Shown one piece after another: positions 1 through 6,287 of a stretch of 17,208 nucleotides of DNA. The notes under the pieces were generated by a model. That model searched no databases. It was not told the DNA's origin and saw only the letters and a list, made by a program, of their open reading frames with translations. Both the position numbers and the translations under genes were made by a program. Source of the DNA: JBBCJT01 sp037190665. GTDB taxonomy: Bacteria; Pseudomonadota; Alphaproteobacteria; Acetobacterales; Acetobacteraceae. The stretch spans positions 1-17,208 of the forward strand of contig JBBCJT010000126.1 in assembly GCA_037190665.1 (NCBI GenBank), read 5' to 3'. The first letter of the stretch is position 1, and each line of letters begins with the position of its first letter.

Positions 1-303
1 GCCGTCGCAGAACGTCACGTCCTGGCGCAGCTTGAAGGTGTAGAGCTTGCCGTCCGGGCTGACGGTCCAGCTTTCCGCGAGCAGCGGCCGGATCGTCTTC
101 ATGTCCCAGTCGAGCGCGACCAGCGTGTCGCTCATCATGTAGACAGCCTCGCCGGCGCTTCGCGCGGTGGAGCGGGGCGGGTCGTAGCGGTCGGCGTCGA
201 TCTGGCGCAGCAGCACCAGCGTGTTGCGCGGCGCCACCTGCGCCTCCGCGGTCCCGAAGGCGCATAGCGCGGCCAGGCCGAACGCAAGATGTCTCAATCG
301 CAT
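1..303 (-). CDS. ABC transporter substrate-binding protein, family 5 (partial, N-terminal 101 residues)
   Basis: Only the N-terminal part is present; the gene runs off the left edge. The protein opens with a signal peptide (MRLRHLAFGLAALCAFGTAEAQ), so the product is expected in the periplasm. The mature part shows the usual start of peptide/nickel-type (SBP_bac_5) receptors: a strand reading NTLVLLRQIDADRYDPPR, then LLAESWTVSPDGKLYTFKLR and VTFCDG, the conserved stretch where these proteins describe a W-x-x-S-x-D-G turn and a hydrophobic F-x-D-G turn. The ATG lies 2 nt after the stop of the upstream permease gene, so it is the last visible gene of the aldolase-amidohydrolase-permease operon and the likely receptor for those permeases. 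The ligand cannot be read from this fragment. Confidence 0.9.
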   Translation of the reverse strand, partial: MRLRHLAFGLAALCAFGTAEAQVAPRNTLVLLRQIDADRYDPPRSTARSAGEAVYMMSDTLVALDWDMKTIRPLLAESWTVSPDGKLYTFKLRQDVTFCDG

Positions 304-305
304 CC

Positions 306-1187
306 CTAAGCTCCCAGTTTGGGGTCGAGTACGTCTCGCAACGCATCGCCCAGGACGTTGAAGGCAAGCACGATGGCAAAGATCGCCAGCGACGGCACGA
401 CGGCGATGTGCGGGGCGAAGAACAGGAACTGCCGCCCCGCGGCGGCCATCGCGCCCAGCTCGGCCGTGGGCGGCTGCGCGCCGAGACCGATGAAGGACAG
501 CGCCGAACCGAGCAGGATCACCTGCCCCAGCCGCAGCGTGATGAACACGAACAGCGGCGACAGGCAGTTCGGCGCCAGATGCACGAAGATCAGCCGCGCA
601 TCCGTCACGCCGACCGCGCGCGCGGCCTCGATATAGTCGCGCTGCATCTCCACCAGTGCCGCGCTGCGCACGACGCGGGCGACCAGCGGCACGGTGCCGA
701 TGGACAGCGCCATCACCACCGCCGGCACGCCCGGCCCCGCGACGGCCGCGATGGCGAGGCCGAACAGGATCGCCGGGAAGGACAGCATCACGTCCATCAG
801 CCGCATGATCGGCGTGTCGAGCCGGCGGTAGAACGCGGCGAGGAAGCCGAGCAGCGTGCCGATGCCGCCGCCGACGGCGATCGCGGTGAGCGCCATCAGC
901 AGCGTGACCCGGAAGCCGTAGACGAGCCGCACGACCAGATCGCGCCCCTGCGCATCGGTCCCGAGCAGGTTGTCGCCGCCGGGTGGCTGCAACGTCGCGC
1001 GCAGGTTGGTCTCGTAAGGATCGCCGCTCACGACCCACGGCGCGAAGACGGCGGCGAAGACGACGGCCCCGATGAAGATCATCGAGACGGCGGCCGCCGG
1101 ATCGCGCAGCAGCCGCATTATGATCCCCGGCCCGCGGCGCGGCACCGCGATGGCCGGGACGACGGCCGGCGCGACGGTCGCGCTCAT
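306..1187 (-). CDS. ABC transporter permease, DppC/OppC-like
   Basis: A 293-residue inner-membrane permease of the peptide/nickel (DppC/OppC) type, which forms half of the membrane channel of a binding-protein-dependent importer. It has an N-terminal membrane segment at about residues 32-52, the family hallmark LGTDAQGRD at 75-83, several further hydrophobic segments, and the cytoplasmic EAA loop (EAARAVGVTDARLI, 187-200) that contacts the ATPase. It ends in DALRDVLDPKLGA, typical of this subfamily. The reading frame is open much further upstream, but the ATG at 1187 is chosen because it overlaps the stop of the partner permease gene in an ATGA arrangement. It pairs with the DppB-like permease just upstream. 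The substrate is unknown. Confidence 0.95.
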   Translation of the reverse strand: MSATVAPAVVPAIAVPRRGPGIIMRLLRDPAAAVSMIFIGAVVFAAVFAPWVVSGDPYETNLRATLQPPGGDNLLGTDAQGRDLVVRLVYGFRVTLLMALTAIAVGGGIGTLLGFLAAFYRRLDTPIMRLMDVMLSFPAILFGLAIAAVAGPGVPAVVMALSIGTVPLVARVVRSAALVEMQRDYIEAARAVGVTDARLIFVHLAPNCLSPLFVFITLRLGQVILLGSALSFIGLGAQPPTAELGAMAAAGRQFLFFAPHIAVVPSLAIFAIVLAFNVLGDALRDVLDPKLGA

Positions 1188-2122
1188 GTCCGCACCCGCG
1201 GGTCGAGCACGGCGTAGAGCAGGTCGACGACGAGGTTGATGACGATGAACCCGCCGGCGAGGACGAGGATCGTCCCCTGCGCGACCGGGAAGTCCGAGGA
1301 CGTGATCGCCCCCACCGCCAGCCGGCCGACGCCGGGCCAGGAGAACACCGTCTCCGTCACCACCGCGCCGCCGAGCAGGAAGCCGATCTGCAGGCCGATC
1401 AGCGTCACCACCGGTATCAGCGCGTTGCGCAGCGCATGGCGCAGCACCACGCTGCGCTCGGACAGGCCCTTGGCGCGGGCGGTGCGCACGTGCTCCGCGC
1501 CCAGCACGTCGAGCACGGCCGTGCGCGTCATACGCGCCACCGGCCCGACGAACACGCCGCCGAGTGTGAGCGCCGGCAGGATGATCGCCTGCAGCCCCTC
1601 GATCGTCCACAGCGGCCCGGCGCGGCCGGTGAAGGGCAGCAACTGCCACTGGAAGCCGACGAACCAGATCAGCAGCAGGCCGAGGAAGAACACCGGGATC
1701 GACAGGCCGGCGACGCTGAACGCCATCACGATCCGGTCCACGATGGACCCGCGCCGGTACGCCGCGACCGTGCCCATGGCGATCCCCAGCGGGATCGCCC
1801 AGATCAGGCTCGCCACCATCAGCTCCAGCGTCGGGCCGATGGTCGTGCCGAGTTCCTGACTGACCGGCACGTTGTTGATGATCGACACGCCGAGGTCGCC
1901 CTGCAGCAGCCGCCACATGTACAGGCCGAACTGCACGACGAGCGGCTTGTCGAGGCCGAGATCGGCCCGGATCGCATCCACCACGTCCTGCGTGGCGGTG
2001 GGTCCGGCGCGGACGGTGGCCGGGTCGGTGGGCACGACCTGCATCAGCAGGAAGCCCACCAGCACCACGCCCACCAGGACCGGGGCCGCGATCAGGACCC
2101 GCTGGATGACATGGCGCAGCAT
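1184..2122 (-). CDS. ABC transporter permease, DppB/OppB-like
   Basis: A 312-residue inner-membrane permease of the DppB/OppB type, the partner of the following DppC-like permease. It starts with MLRHVIQRVLIAAPVLVGVV, the usual first membrane segment, followed by the periplasmic VPTDPA stretch, the conserved GDLGVS motif at residues 75-80, and the EAA-type cytoplasmic loop around 213-233 (RTARAKGLSERSVVLRHALR). The C-terminus LDPRVRT is standard for the family. The ATG at 2122 shares one base with the stop of the amidohydrolase gene (TGATG), and its own stop overlaps the start of the next permease gene by 4 nt, so translation is probably coupled along the operon. Substrate specificity is unknown; the name reflects the family, not a demonstrated dipeptide substrate. 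Confidence 0.95.
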   Translation of the reverse strand: MLRHVIQRVLIAAPVLVGVVLVGFLLMQVVPTDPATVRAGPTATQDVVDAIRADLGLDKPLVVQFGLYMWRLLQGDLGVSIINNVPVSQELGTTIGPTLELMVASLIWAIPLGIAMGTVAAYRRGSIVDRIVMAFSVAGLSIPVFFLGLLLIWFVGFQWQLLPFTGRAGPLWTIEGLQAIILPALTLGGVFVGPVARMTRTAVLDVLGAEHVRTARAKGLSERSVVLRHALRNALIPVVTLIGLQIGFLLGGAVVTETVFSWPGVGRLAVGAITSSDFPVAQGTILVLAGGFIVINLVVDLLYAVLDPRVRT

Positions 2123-3750
2123 CAGCCGGCCAGCACGCCGTGGCGGTCGTGGATCGGCTTGCCGTCGCGCAGCGTGAGGTCGGCCTCCACGCCGAACAGC
2201 GCCTCCGGTTCGATGGCGAAGATGTCCTCCGACAGCACCGCCACGTCCGCCGCCATGCCGGGTTCCAGCGTACCGCGCCGGTCCTCGGTAAACTGGGTGT
2301 AGGCGCCGCACCACGTGTAGCAATGCACCGCCTGCTCCATGGTCAGCGTCTCGTCCGGGCCCAGCACCGTGCCCTTGTTGGTCTTGCGCGTGACCATGGT
2401 GAACAGGTTGGCGAAGGGATCGACGGCGCAGACCGGACAGTCGGTCGACGCGGCCGGGTGGTGTCCCTCCTCCAGCCAGGTGCGCATGGGGTACGCGACC
2501 TCGGACCGCGGCTTGCCGAGGTTGGTGACGTAGAGGTCCCCGAACTCGTACATGAAGGACGGCTGCGGCACCGGCAGGATGCCGCGCGTCTTCATCCGCC
2601 GCCGCTGGCCGGGCGTCAGGAAGCCGCAATGCTCGATGCGGTGGCGGCGGCCGAGCACCGGATGGGCATTGCTGTCGGCCGCCTCCATCCCCGACAGAAC
2701 CTGCTCGATCGCCGCATCGCCGATGGCGTGGATGTCGAGCTGCCAGCCCTGCTCGTGGTAGCGGCGCAGCAGCATGTGCATCGTCTCGTCGGGGAAGCAG
2801 AACACCCCGGTGCCGCCGCCCGCCGACTCGAGATACGGATCGAAGAACGCCGCCGTCAGCCCGCCGGCGGACCCGTCGCCGAAGACCTTCACCGCGCCCC
2901 AGCGCAGCGCGTCGTCGCCGTCCATCGGCCGCATGCCCGCTTCCCACGCGGCCACGGCGATGCCTTCGGGGTTGCCCGCTAGCACCTGCCACATCCCCAG
3001 CGGCATGCGGCCATCCGCCTTCGCGCGGTCGTAGGCGGCGATCTCGTTCATCCCCGCCGTCATGCCGACATTCATGTCCGTCGCGGCGGCAAAGCCGCGC
3101 CGGGCGAGGTCGCCGCAGGCGGCTTCGATGGCATCGACCATCGCCGCCTCGGACGGCTGCGGCATCGCATCCTTGATCAGCCGCTGCGCGCGCTCCTGGA
3201 ACTCGCCCGTCAGCCGCCCCTTGCGGCGGACGATGACGCCGCCTTCCGGATCGGGCGTGTTGTGGCCGACGCCGGCCACCCGCAGCGCGGCGCTGTTGGC
3301 GATGCCGACATGGCCGCAGGTGCGGATGATGTAGACGGGATGGTCGGGCACCGCCGCGTCCAGCTCGGCGATGTCGGGATGCCGGCCGATATCGAGCGCG
3401 CCGTGATCATACCCGCGGCCCAGCACCCATTCGCCCTTCGGCGTGCGCGAGGCCGCCGCTTTCAGCCGCGACAGCAGCTCGTCCAGCGTCGTCACCTGCT
3501 CCGCGCGCAGGTTCACCTGCGACAGACCGAGGCCGTAGGACAGCAGATGCATATGCGCTTCGTTGAGGGCCGGGATGGCGACGCGGCCGGCGAGGTCGAC
3601 GCGGCGCGTGCCGGGACCCGCGAGGTCCTCGACCTCCGCCGCCGTCCCCACCGCCGCCACCTTGCCGTCCGCGATCGCAAGCGCATCGGCGAATCCGCCG
3701 GTCAGGCCACGGAAGACGCGGCCGCCGGTCACGATGATCTCCGCGCTCAT
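2122..3750 (-). CDS. Amidohydrolase, YtcJ-like (amidohydrolase_3 family)
   Basis: A 542-residue metal-dependent hydrolase of the amidohydrolase superfamily, YtcJ-like branch, with no signal peptide and so probably cytoplasmic. It opens with the beta-sandwich strand typical of the family (IIVTGGRVFRGL). Expected active-site residues are visible: the H-x-H pair H66 and H68 (NEAHMHL), K288 in WGAVKVFGDGS, H341 in HAIGDAA, H374 in RIEHCGF, and D437 in STDCPV. The end (GTLEPGMAADVAVL) is the standard return to the beta-sandwich. Members cleave C-N or C-O bonds in amides, cyclic amides or related compounds; the substrate here cannot be told. The ATG at 3750 overlaps the stop of the class II aldolase gene by 4 nt, and its own stop touches the permease start, suggesting it acts on a compound the ABC importer brings in. 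Confidence 0.93.
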   Translation of the reverse strand: MSAEIIVTGGRVFRGLTGGFADALAIADGKVAAVGTAAEVEDLAGPGTRRVDLAGRVAIPALNEAHMHLLSYGLGLSQVNLRAEQVTTLDELLSRLKAAASRTPKGEWVLGRGYDHGALDIGRHPDIAELDAAVPDHPVYIIRTCGHVGIANSAALRVAGVGHNTPDPEGGVIVRRKGRLTGEFQERAQRLIKDAMPQPSEAAMVDAIEAACGDLARRGFAAATDMNVGMTAGMNEIAAYDRAKADGRMPLGMWQVLAGNPEGIAVAAWEAGMRPMDGDDALRWGAVKVFGDGSAGGLTAAFFDPYLESAGGGTGVFCFPDETMHMLLRRYHEQGWQLDIHAIGDAAIEQVLSGMEAADSNAHPVLGRRHRIEHCGFLTPGQRRRMKTRGILPVPQPSFMYEFGDLYVTNLGKPRSEVAYPMRTWLEEGHHPAASTDCPVCAVDPFANLFTMVTRKTNKGTVLGPDETLTMEQAVHCYTWCGAYTQFTEDRRGTLEPGMAADVAVLSEDIFAIEPEALFGVEADLTLRDGKPIHDRHGVLAG

Positions 3751-4523
3751 GAACGGTAATCGGGCTTGTCGTTTTCGATCAGGCGCAGCGCGGTCTGCCA
3801 CGACATGTCGTAGTGCTCGGGGCTGCCGCCGCTGTTGAACTGCGCCGCCGTCCGTTGCCGGACCTCCTCGGGCGGCAGGATCAGCTCCGCGCCCCCGGCG
3901 AGTGCCGCGACCTGCGCCTGACAGGCGCGCTCCAGGTAATAGATCGTGTTCCACGCCTCTCCGAAGGTGCGCCCGGCGGCGAGCAGGCCGTGATTGGCGA
4001 GGATCATCGCCTTGTGCGGCCCTAGATCGGCGACCAGCCGGTCCCGCTCATCGAGATCGAGCGCGATGCCCTCGTAGCCGTGGTAGCCGAGATGGCCATA
4101 GAACTTCAGCGCGTGCTGGCTGATCGGCAGCAGCCCGTGCTTCTGCGCCGAAACGGCGATGCCGGCGGCGGTGTGGGTGTGGATCACCACCGCGAGGTCC
4201 TCGCGCGCCATGTGCACTGCGGAATGGATGGTGAAGCCCGCCGCGTTCACGCGCCTGGACTGGCCGGTCCCGTCATCGATCTGGTTGCCGTTCAGGTCGA
4301 TCTTCACCAGATCGGAGGCCCGCATCTCGTGGAACATCGTCCCATAATTGTTGATCAGGAAATGATGCTCAGGCCCCGGCAGGCGGGCGGAGATGTGCGT
4401 GTAGATGAAGTCCGTCATCCGATGGTGCGCCACCAGGCGGTACAGCGCGGCAAGGTCGCATCGGATTCGCCATTCCGCCTCGTCCATGCCGGCCGGCATG
4501 GCGCGGGGGCTCGCAACGTTCAT
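3747..4523 (-). CDS. Class II aldolase/adducin family protein
   Basis: A 258-residue protein of the class II aldolase/adducin fold, probably cytoplasmic. The zinc ligands are visible as H115 and H117 (VVIHTHTA) and H178 (LANHGLLAAG). In fuculose-phosphate aldolases a glutamate sits four residues before a conserved histidine (SSEWRFH in FucA). The matching stretch here reads NAAGFTIH, so glycine 96 stands in its place. The protein therefore belongs to the adducin-like branch often found beside transporters, and aldolase activity should not be assumed; a lyase or epimerase role is possible. It is the first gene of the minus-strand operon. The start at 4523 is supported by a GGGAGA ribosome-binding site about 6 nt upstream. 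The stop overlaps the amidohydrolase start. Confidence 0.92.
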   Translation of the reverse strand: MNVASPRAMPAGMDEAEWRIRCDLAALYRLVAHHRMTDFIYTHISARLPGPEHHFLINNYGTMFHEMRASDLVKIDLNGNQIDDGTGQSRRVNAAGFTIHSAVHMAREDLAVVIHTHTAAGIAVSAQKHGLLPISQHALKFYGHLGYHGYEGIALDLDERDRLVADLGPHKAMILANHGLLAAGRTFGEAWNTIYYLERACQAQVAALAGGAELILPPEEVRQRTAAQFNSGGSPEHYDMSWQTALRLIENDKPDYRS

Positions 4524-4551
4524 TTCGGTCTCCCGGTCGGACGGGCGGGAT

Positions 4552-4601
4552 TGCAGCCCCGTTGCGGTAGAGCGTCAACGGCTGCATCGTGGCCGCAACG
4601 G
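4552..4601. promoter_or_regulatory. Nested inverted repeats in a divergent promoter region
   Basis: The 95 bp gap between the divergently transcribed aldolase operon and the plus-strand binding-protein gene holds two overlapping inverted repeats. The first pairs TGCAGCCCCGTTG (4552-4564) with CAACGGCTGCA (4576-4586), perfect except for two extra C bases. The second is a perfect 9 bp pair, CCGTTGCGG (4559-4567) with CCGCAACGG (4593-4601). They share the CCGTTG segment, so they cannot both fold as hairpins at once. The position suits an operator controlling both directions, or an alternative-hairpin leader. No clear -35/-10 boxes were recognised and no regulator gene lies next to it. Confidence 0.4.
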
Positions 4602-4618
4602 AAAGACAGGGGCCGGAC

Positions 4619-6187
4619 ATGATCAAATGGTTGGCAGCGCCGCTGCTCGCGCTCGTCGTTTCGGCGCCGGCGCAGGCGCAGGCGCAATCCACGCTGCGCA
4701 TCGTGCTCAACATCCCGCTGACCAGCCTGGATCCGGTGCAGAACACGTCGGCGACCGTCCGGAACCATGGATTCTTCATCTACGATCAGCTCTTTGCGCT
4801 GGACAGCAAGGGCGTCCCGCAGCCCCAGATGGTCGAGCGCCACACCGTCTCCCCCGACGGGGCGACCTGGCGCTTCACCCTGCGCGAGGGCCTCGCCTTC
4901 CACGACGGGCAGCCGGTGCGCGCCGCGGACGTGGTCCAGTCCATCCGCCGCTGGGCGGAGCGCGACGTGGTGGGCCGCTCGCTCGCCGCCGCGATGGCCT
5001 CGCTGGAAACGGTGGACGAGCGCACCTTCGAGCTGAAGCTCTCCCGCCCCTTCGGCCTGGTGCTGGAGGCGCTGGCCCGGCCCACCGCCAACGCGCTGTT
5101 CGTGATGCCGGAGCGGATCGCCCGCACCCCGTCCGCGACCGCGATCACGGACGCCACCGGGTCCGGCCCGTTCATCTTCCGCGCCGAGGAATGGCGGGCG
5201 GGCGATCGCGTGGTCTACGTGAAGAACCCCGCCTACCGCCCGCGCACGGAGGCGCCGGACGGGCTCGCCGGCGGCAAGGTCGCACAGCTCGACCGCATCG
5301 AATGGCTCGCCATGCCGGATCCCGGCGTGGCAGTGAACGCGCTGATGGCCGGGGAGGTCGATTTCGTCGAGCAGCCGCCGCCCGACCTGATCCCGACGCT
5401 GGAGCGCGACCGGCGCATCCGCGTCGCGCCGATCAACCCGGTCGGCAACATGGTGTGGCTGCGCCTGAACCACGCCCAGCCGCCCTTCGACAATCCCCGC
5501 GCGCGACAGGCGCTGCTGTATCTGGTGAACCAGAAGGACGTGCTGGACGGGATGGGCGTGCGGCCGCAGGAACAGGTGCCGTTCTGCCCGTCCTACTTCA
5601 TGTGCGGCACGCCGCTGGAAACGGCAGCCGGTGCGCGGGGCCTGCGCGAGGCCGATGTCGCGCGGGCGAAGGCGCTGCTGCAGGAAGCGGGTTATGACGG
5701 GCGCAAGGTGGTGTTCATGAACTCCACCGACAGCCCGCTCAACAACGCCTCCACGCTGGTGATGGCGGAAGCCTTCAGCCGGGGCGGGCTGAACATGGAC
5801 GTGCAGACGATGGACTGGGGCACGCTGATCCAGCGCCGCAACCGCAAGGAGCCGCAGGACCAGGGCGGGTGGAACCTGTTCGTGACCATCGCGAACGTGT
5901 TCGATGCCGAGAACCCGCTGTCGAACCTGTATCTCGCGAGCCCCTGCGAGGGCGGCCTCGCCGGCTGGCCGTGCGACGCGGAGCTGGAGCGGCTGCGGCG
6001 TGCGTGGACGGAGGAGACCGATCCCGCGAAGCGGCGTGCGTTGCTCGATGAGGTGCACGCGCGAGCATATGAGGTGGTGCCCTACGTCAACGCCGGCCAG
6101 TTCCGCACCAATGCGGCGTGGCGGACCAACGTCAACGGCATCCGGCCGACGACGATCCCGGTGTTCTGGGGCGTGACGAAGAACTGA
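4619..6187 (+). CDS. ABC transporter substrate-binding protein, family 5 (peptide/nickel type)
   Basis: A 522-residue complete periplasmic binding protein of the SBP_bac_5 family. Residues 1 to about 23 form a signal peptide (MIKWLAAPLLALVVSAPAQA). The mature protein starts TLRIVLNIPLTSLDPVQN, followed by VSPDGATWRFTLREGLAFHDG and PVRAADVVQSIRRW, both classic for the family. Two close cysteine pairs (C323/C329 and C443/C452) may form disulfides. The frame is open from a GTG at 4589, but the ATG at 4619 is preferred because the signal peptide starts there and an AGGGG ribosome-binding site precedes it. It diverges from an operon with matching permeases and its own receptor gene, so it may be an alternative receptor for them. 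Ligand unknown. Confidence 0.94.
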   Translation: MIKWLAAPLLALVVSAPAQAQAQSTLRIVLNIPLTSLDPVQNTSATVRNHGFFIYDQLFALDSKGVPQPQMVERHTVSPDGATWRFTLREGLAFHDGQPVRAADVVQSIRRWAERDVVGRSLAAAMASLETVDERTFELKLSRPFGLVLEALARPTANALFVMPERIARTPSATAITDATGSGPFIFRAEEWRAGDRVVYVKNPAYRPRTEAPDGLAGGKVAQLDRIEWLAMPDPGVAVNALMAGEVDFVEQPPPDLIPTLERDRRIRVAPINPVGNMVWLRLNHAQPPFDNPRARQALLYLVNQKDVLDGMGVRPQEQVPFCPSYFMCGTPLETAAGARGLREADVARAKALLQEAGYDGRKVVFMNSTDSPLNNASTLVMAEAFSRGGLNMDVQTMDWGTLIQRRNRKEPQDQGGWNLFVTIANVFDAENPLSNLYLASPCEGGLAGWPCDAELERLRRAWTEETDPAKRRALLDEVHARAYEVVPYVNAGQFRTNAAWRTNVNGIRPTTIPVFWGVTKN

Positions 6188-6210
6188 TACGGGGCGCGGC
6201 GCTCGCCGGC

Positions 6211-6255
6211 CCTCACCCGGGCCCTCTCCCGCTCGCGGGAGAGGGTTGGGGTGAG
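6211..6255. repeat. REP-like palindrome / possible bidirectional terminator
   Basis: A strong palindrome lies between the convergent binding-protein and putA genes. The core is CCCTCTCCCGC (6222-6232), a 2 nt loop, then GCGGGAGAGGG (6235-6245), a perfect 11 bp stem. An outer pair CTCACCC (6212-6218) and GGGTGAG (6249-6255) extends it. Elements with this CTCTCCCGC/GCGGGAGAG core are commonly seen between genes in GC-rich proteobacteria. No T-run follows on either strand, so a Rho-independent terminator in the strict sense is not shown. Only one copy is in the window. Confidence 0.65.
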
Positions 6256-6269
6256 CGTGGATGCCGCCT

Positions 6270-6283
6270 GCGGGACGTCCCGC
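6270..6283. terminator. Short perfect palindrome just after putA stop
   Basis: GCGGGACGTCCCGC is a perfect 14 bp palindrome lying 4 bp beyond the putA stop codon and about 15 bp from the larger REP-like palindrome. With no unpaired loop and no T-run it is a weak terminator candidate; it could also be a protein-binding site or an mRNA 3'-end stabiliser together with its neighbour. Confidence 0.3.
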
Positions 6284-6287
6284 TTCC

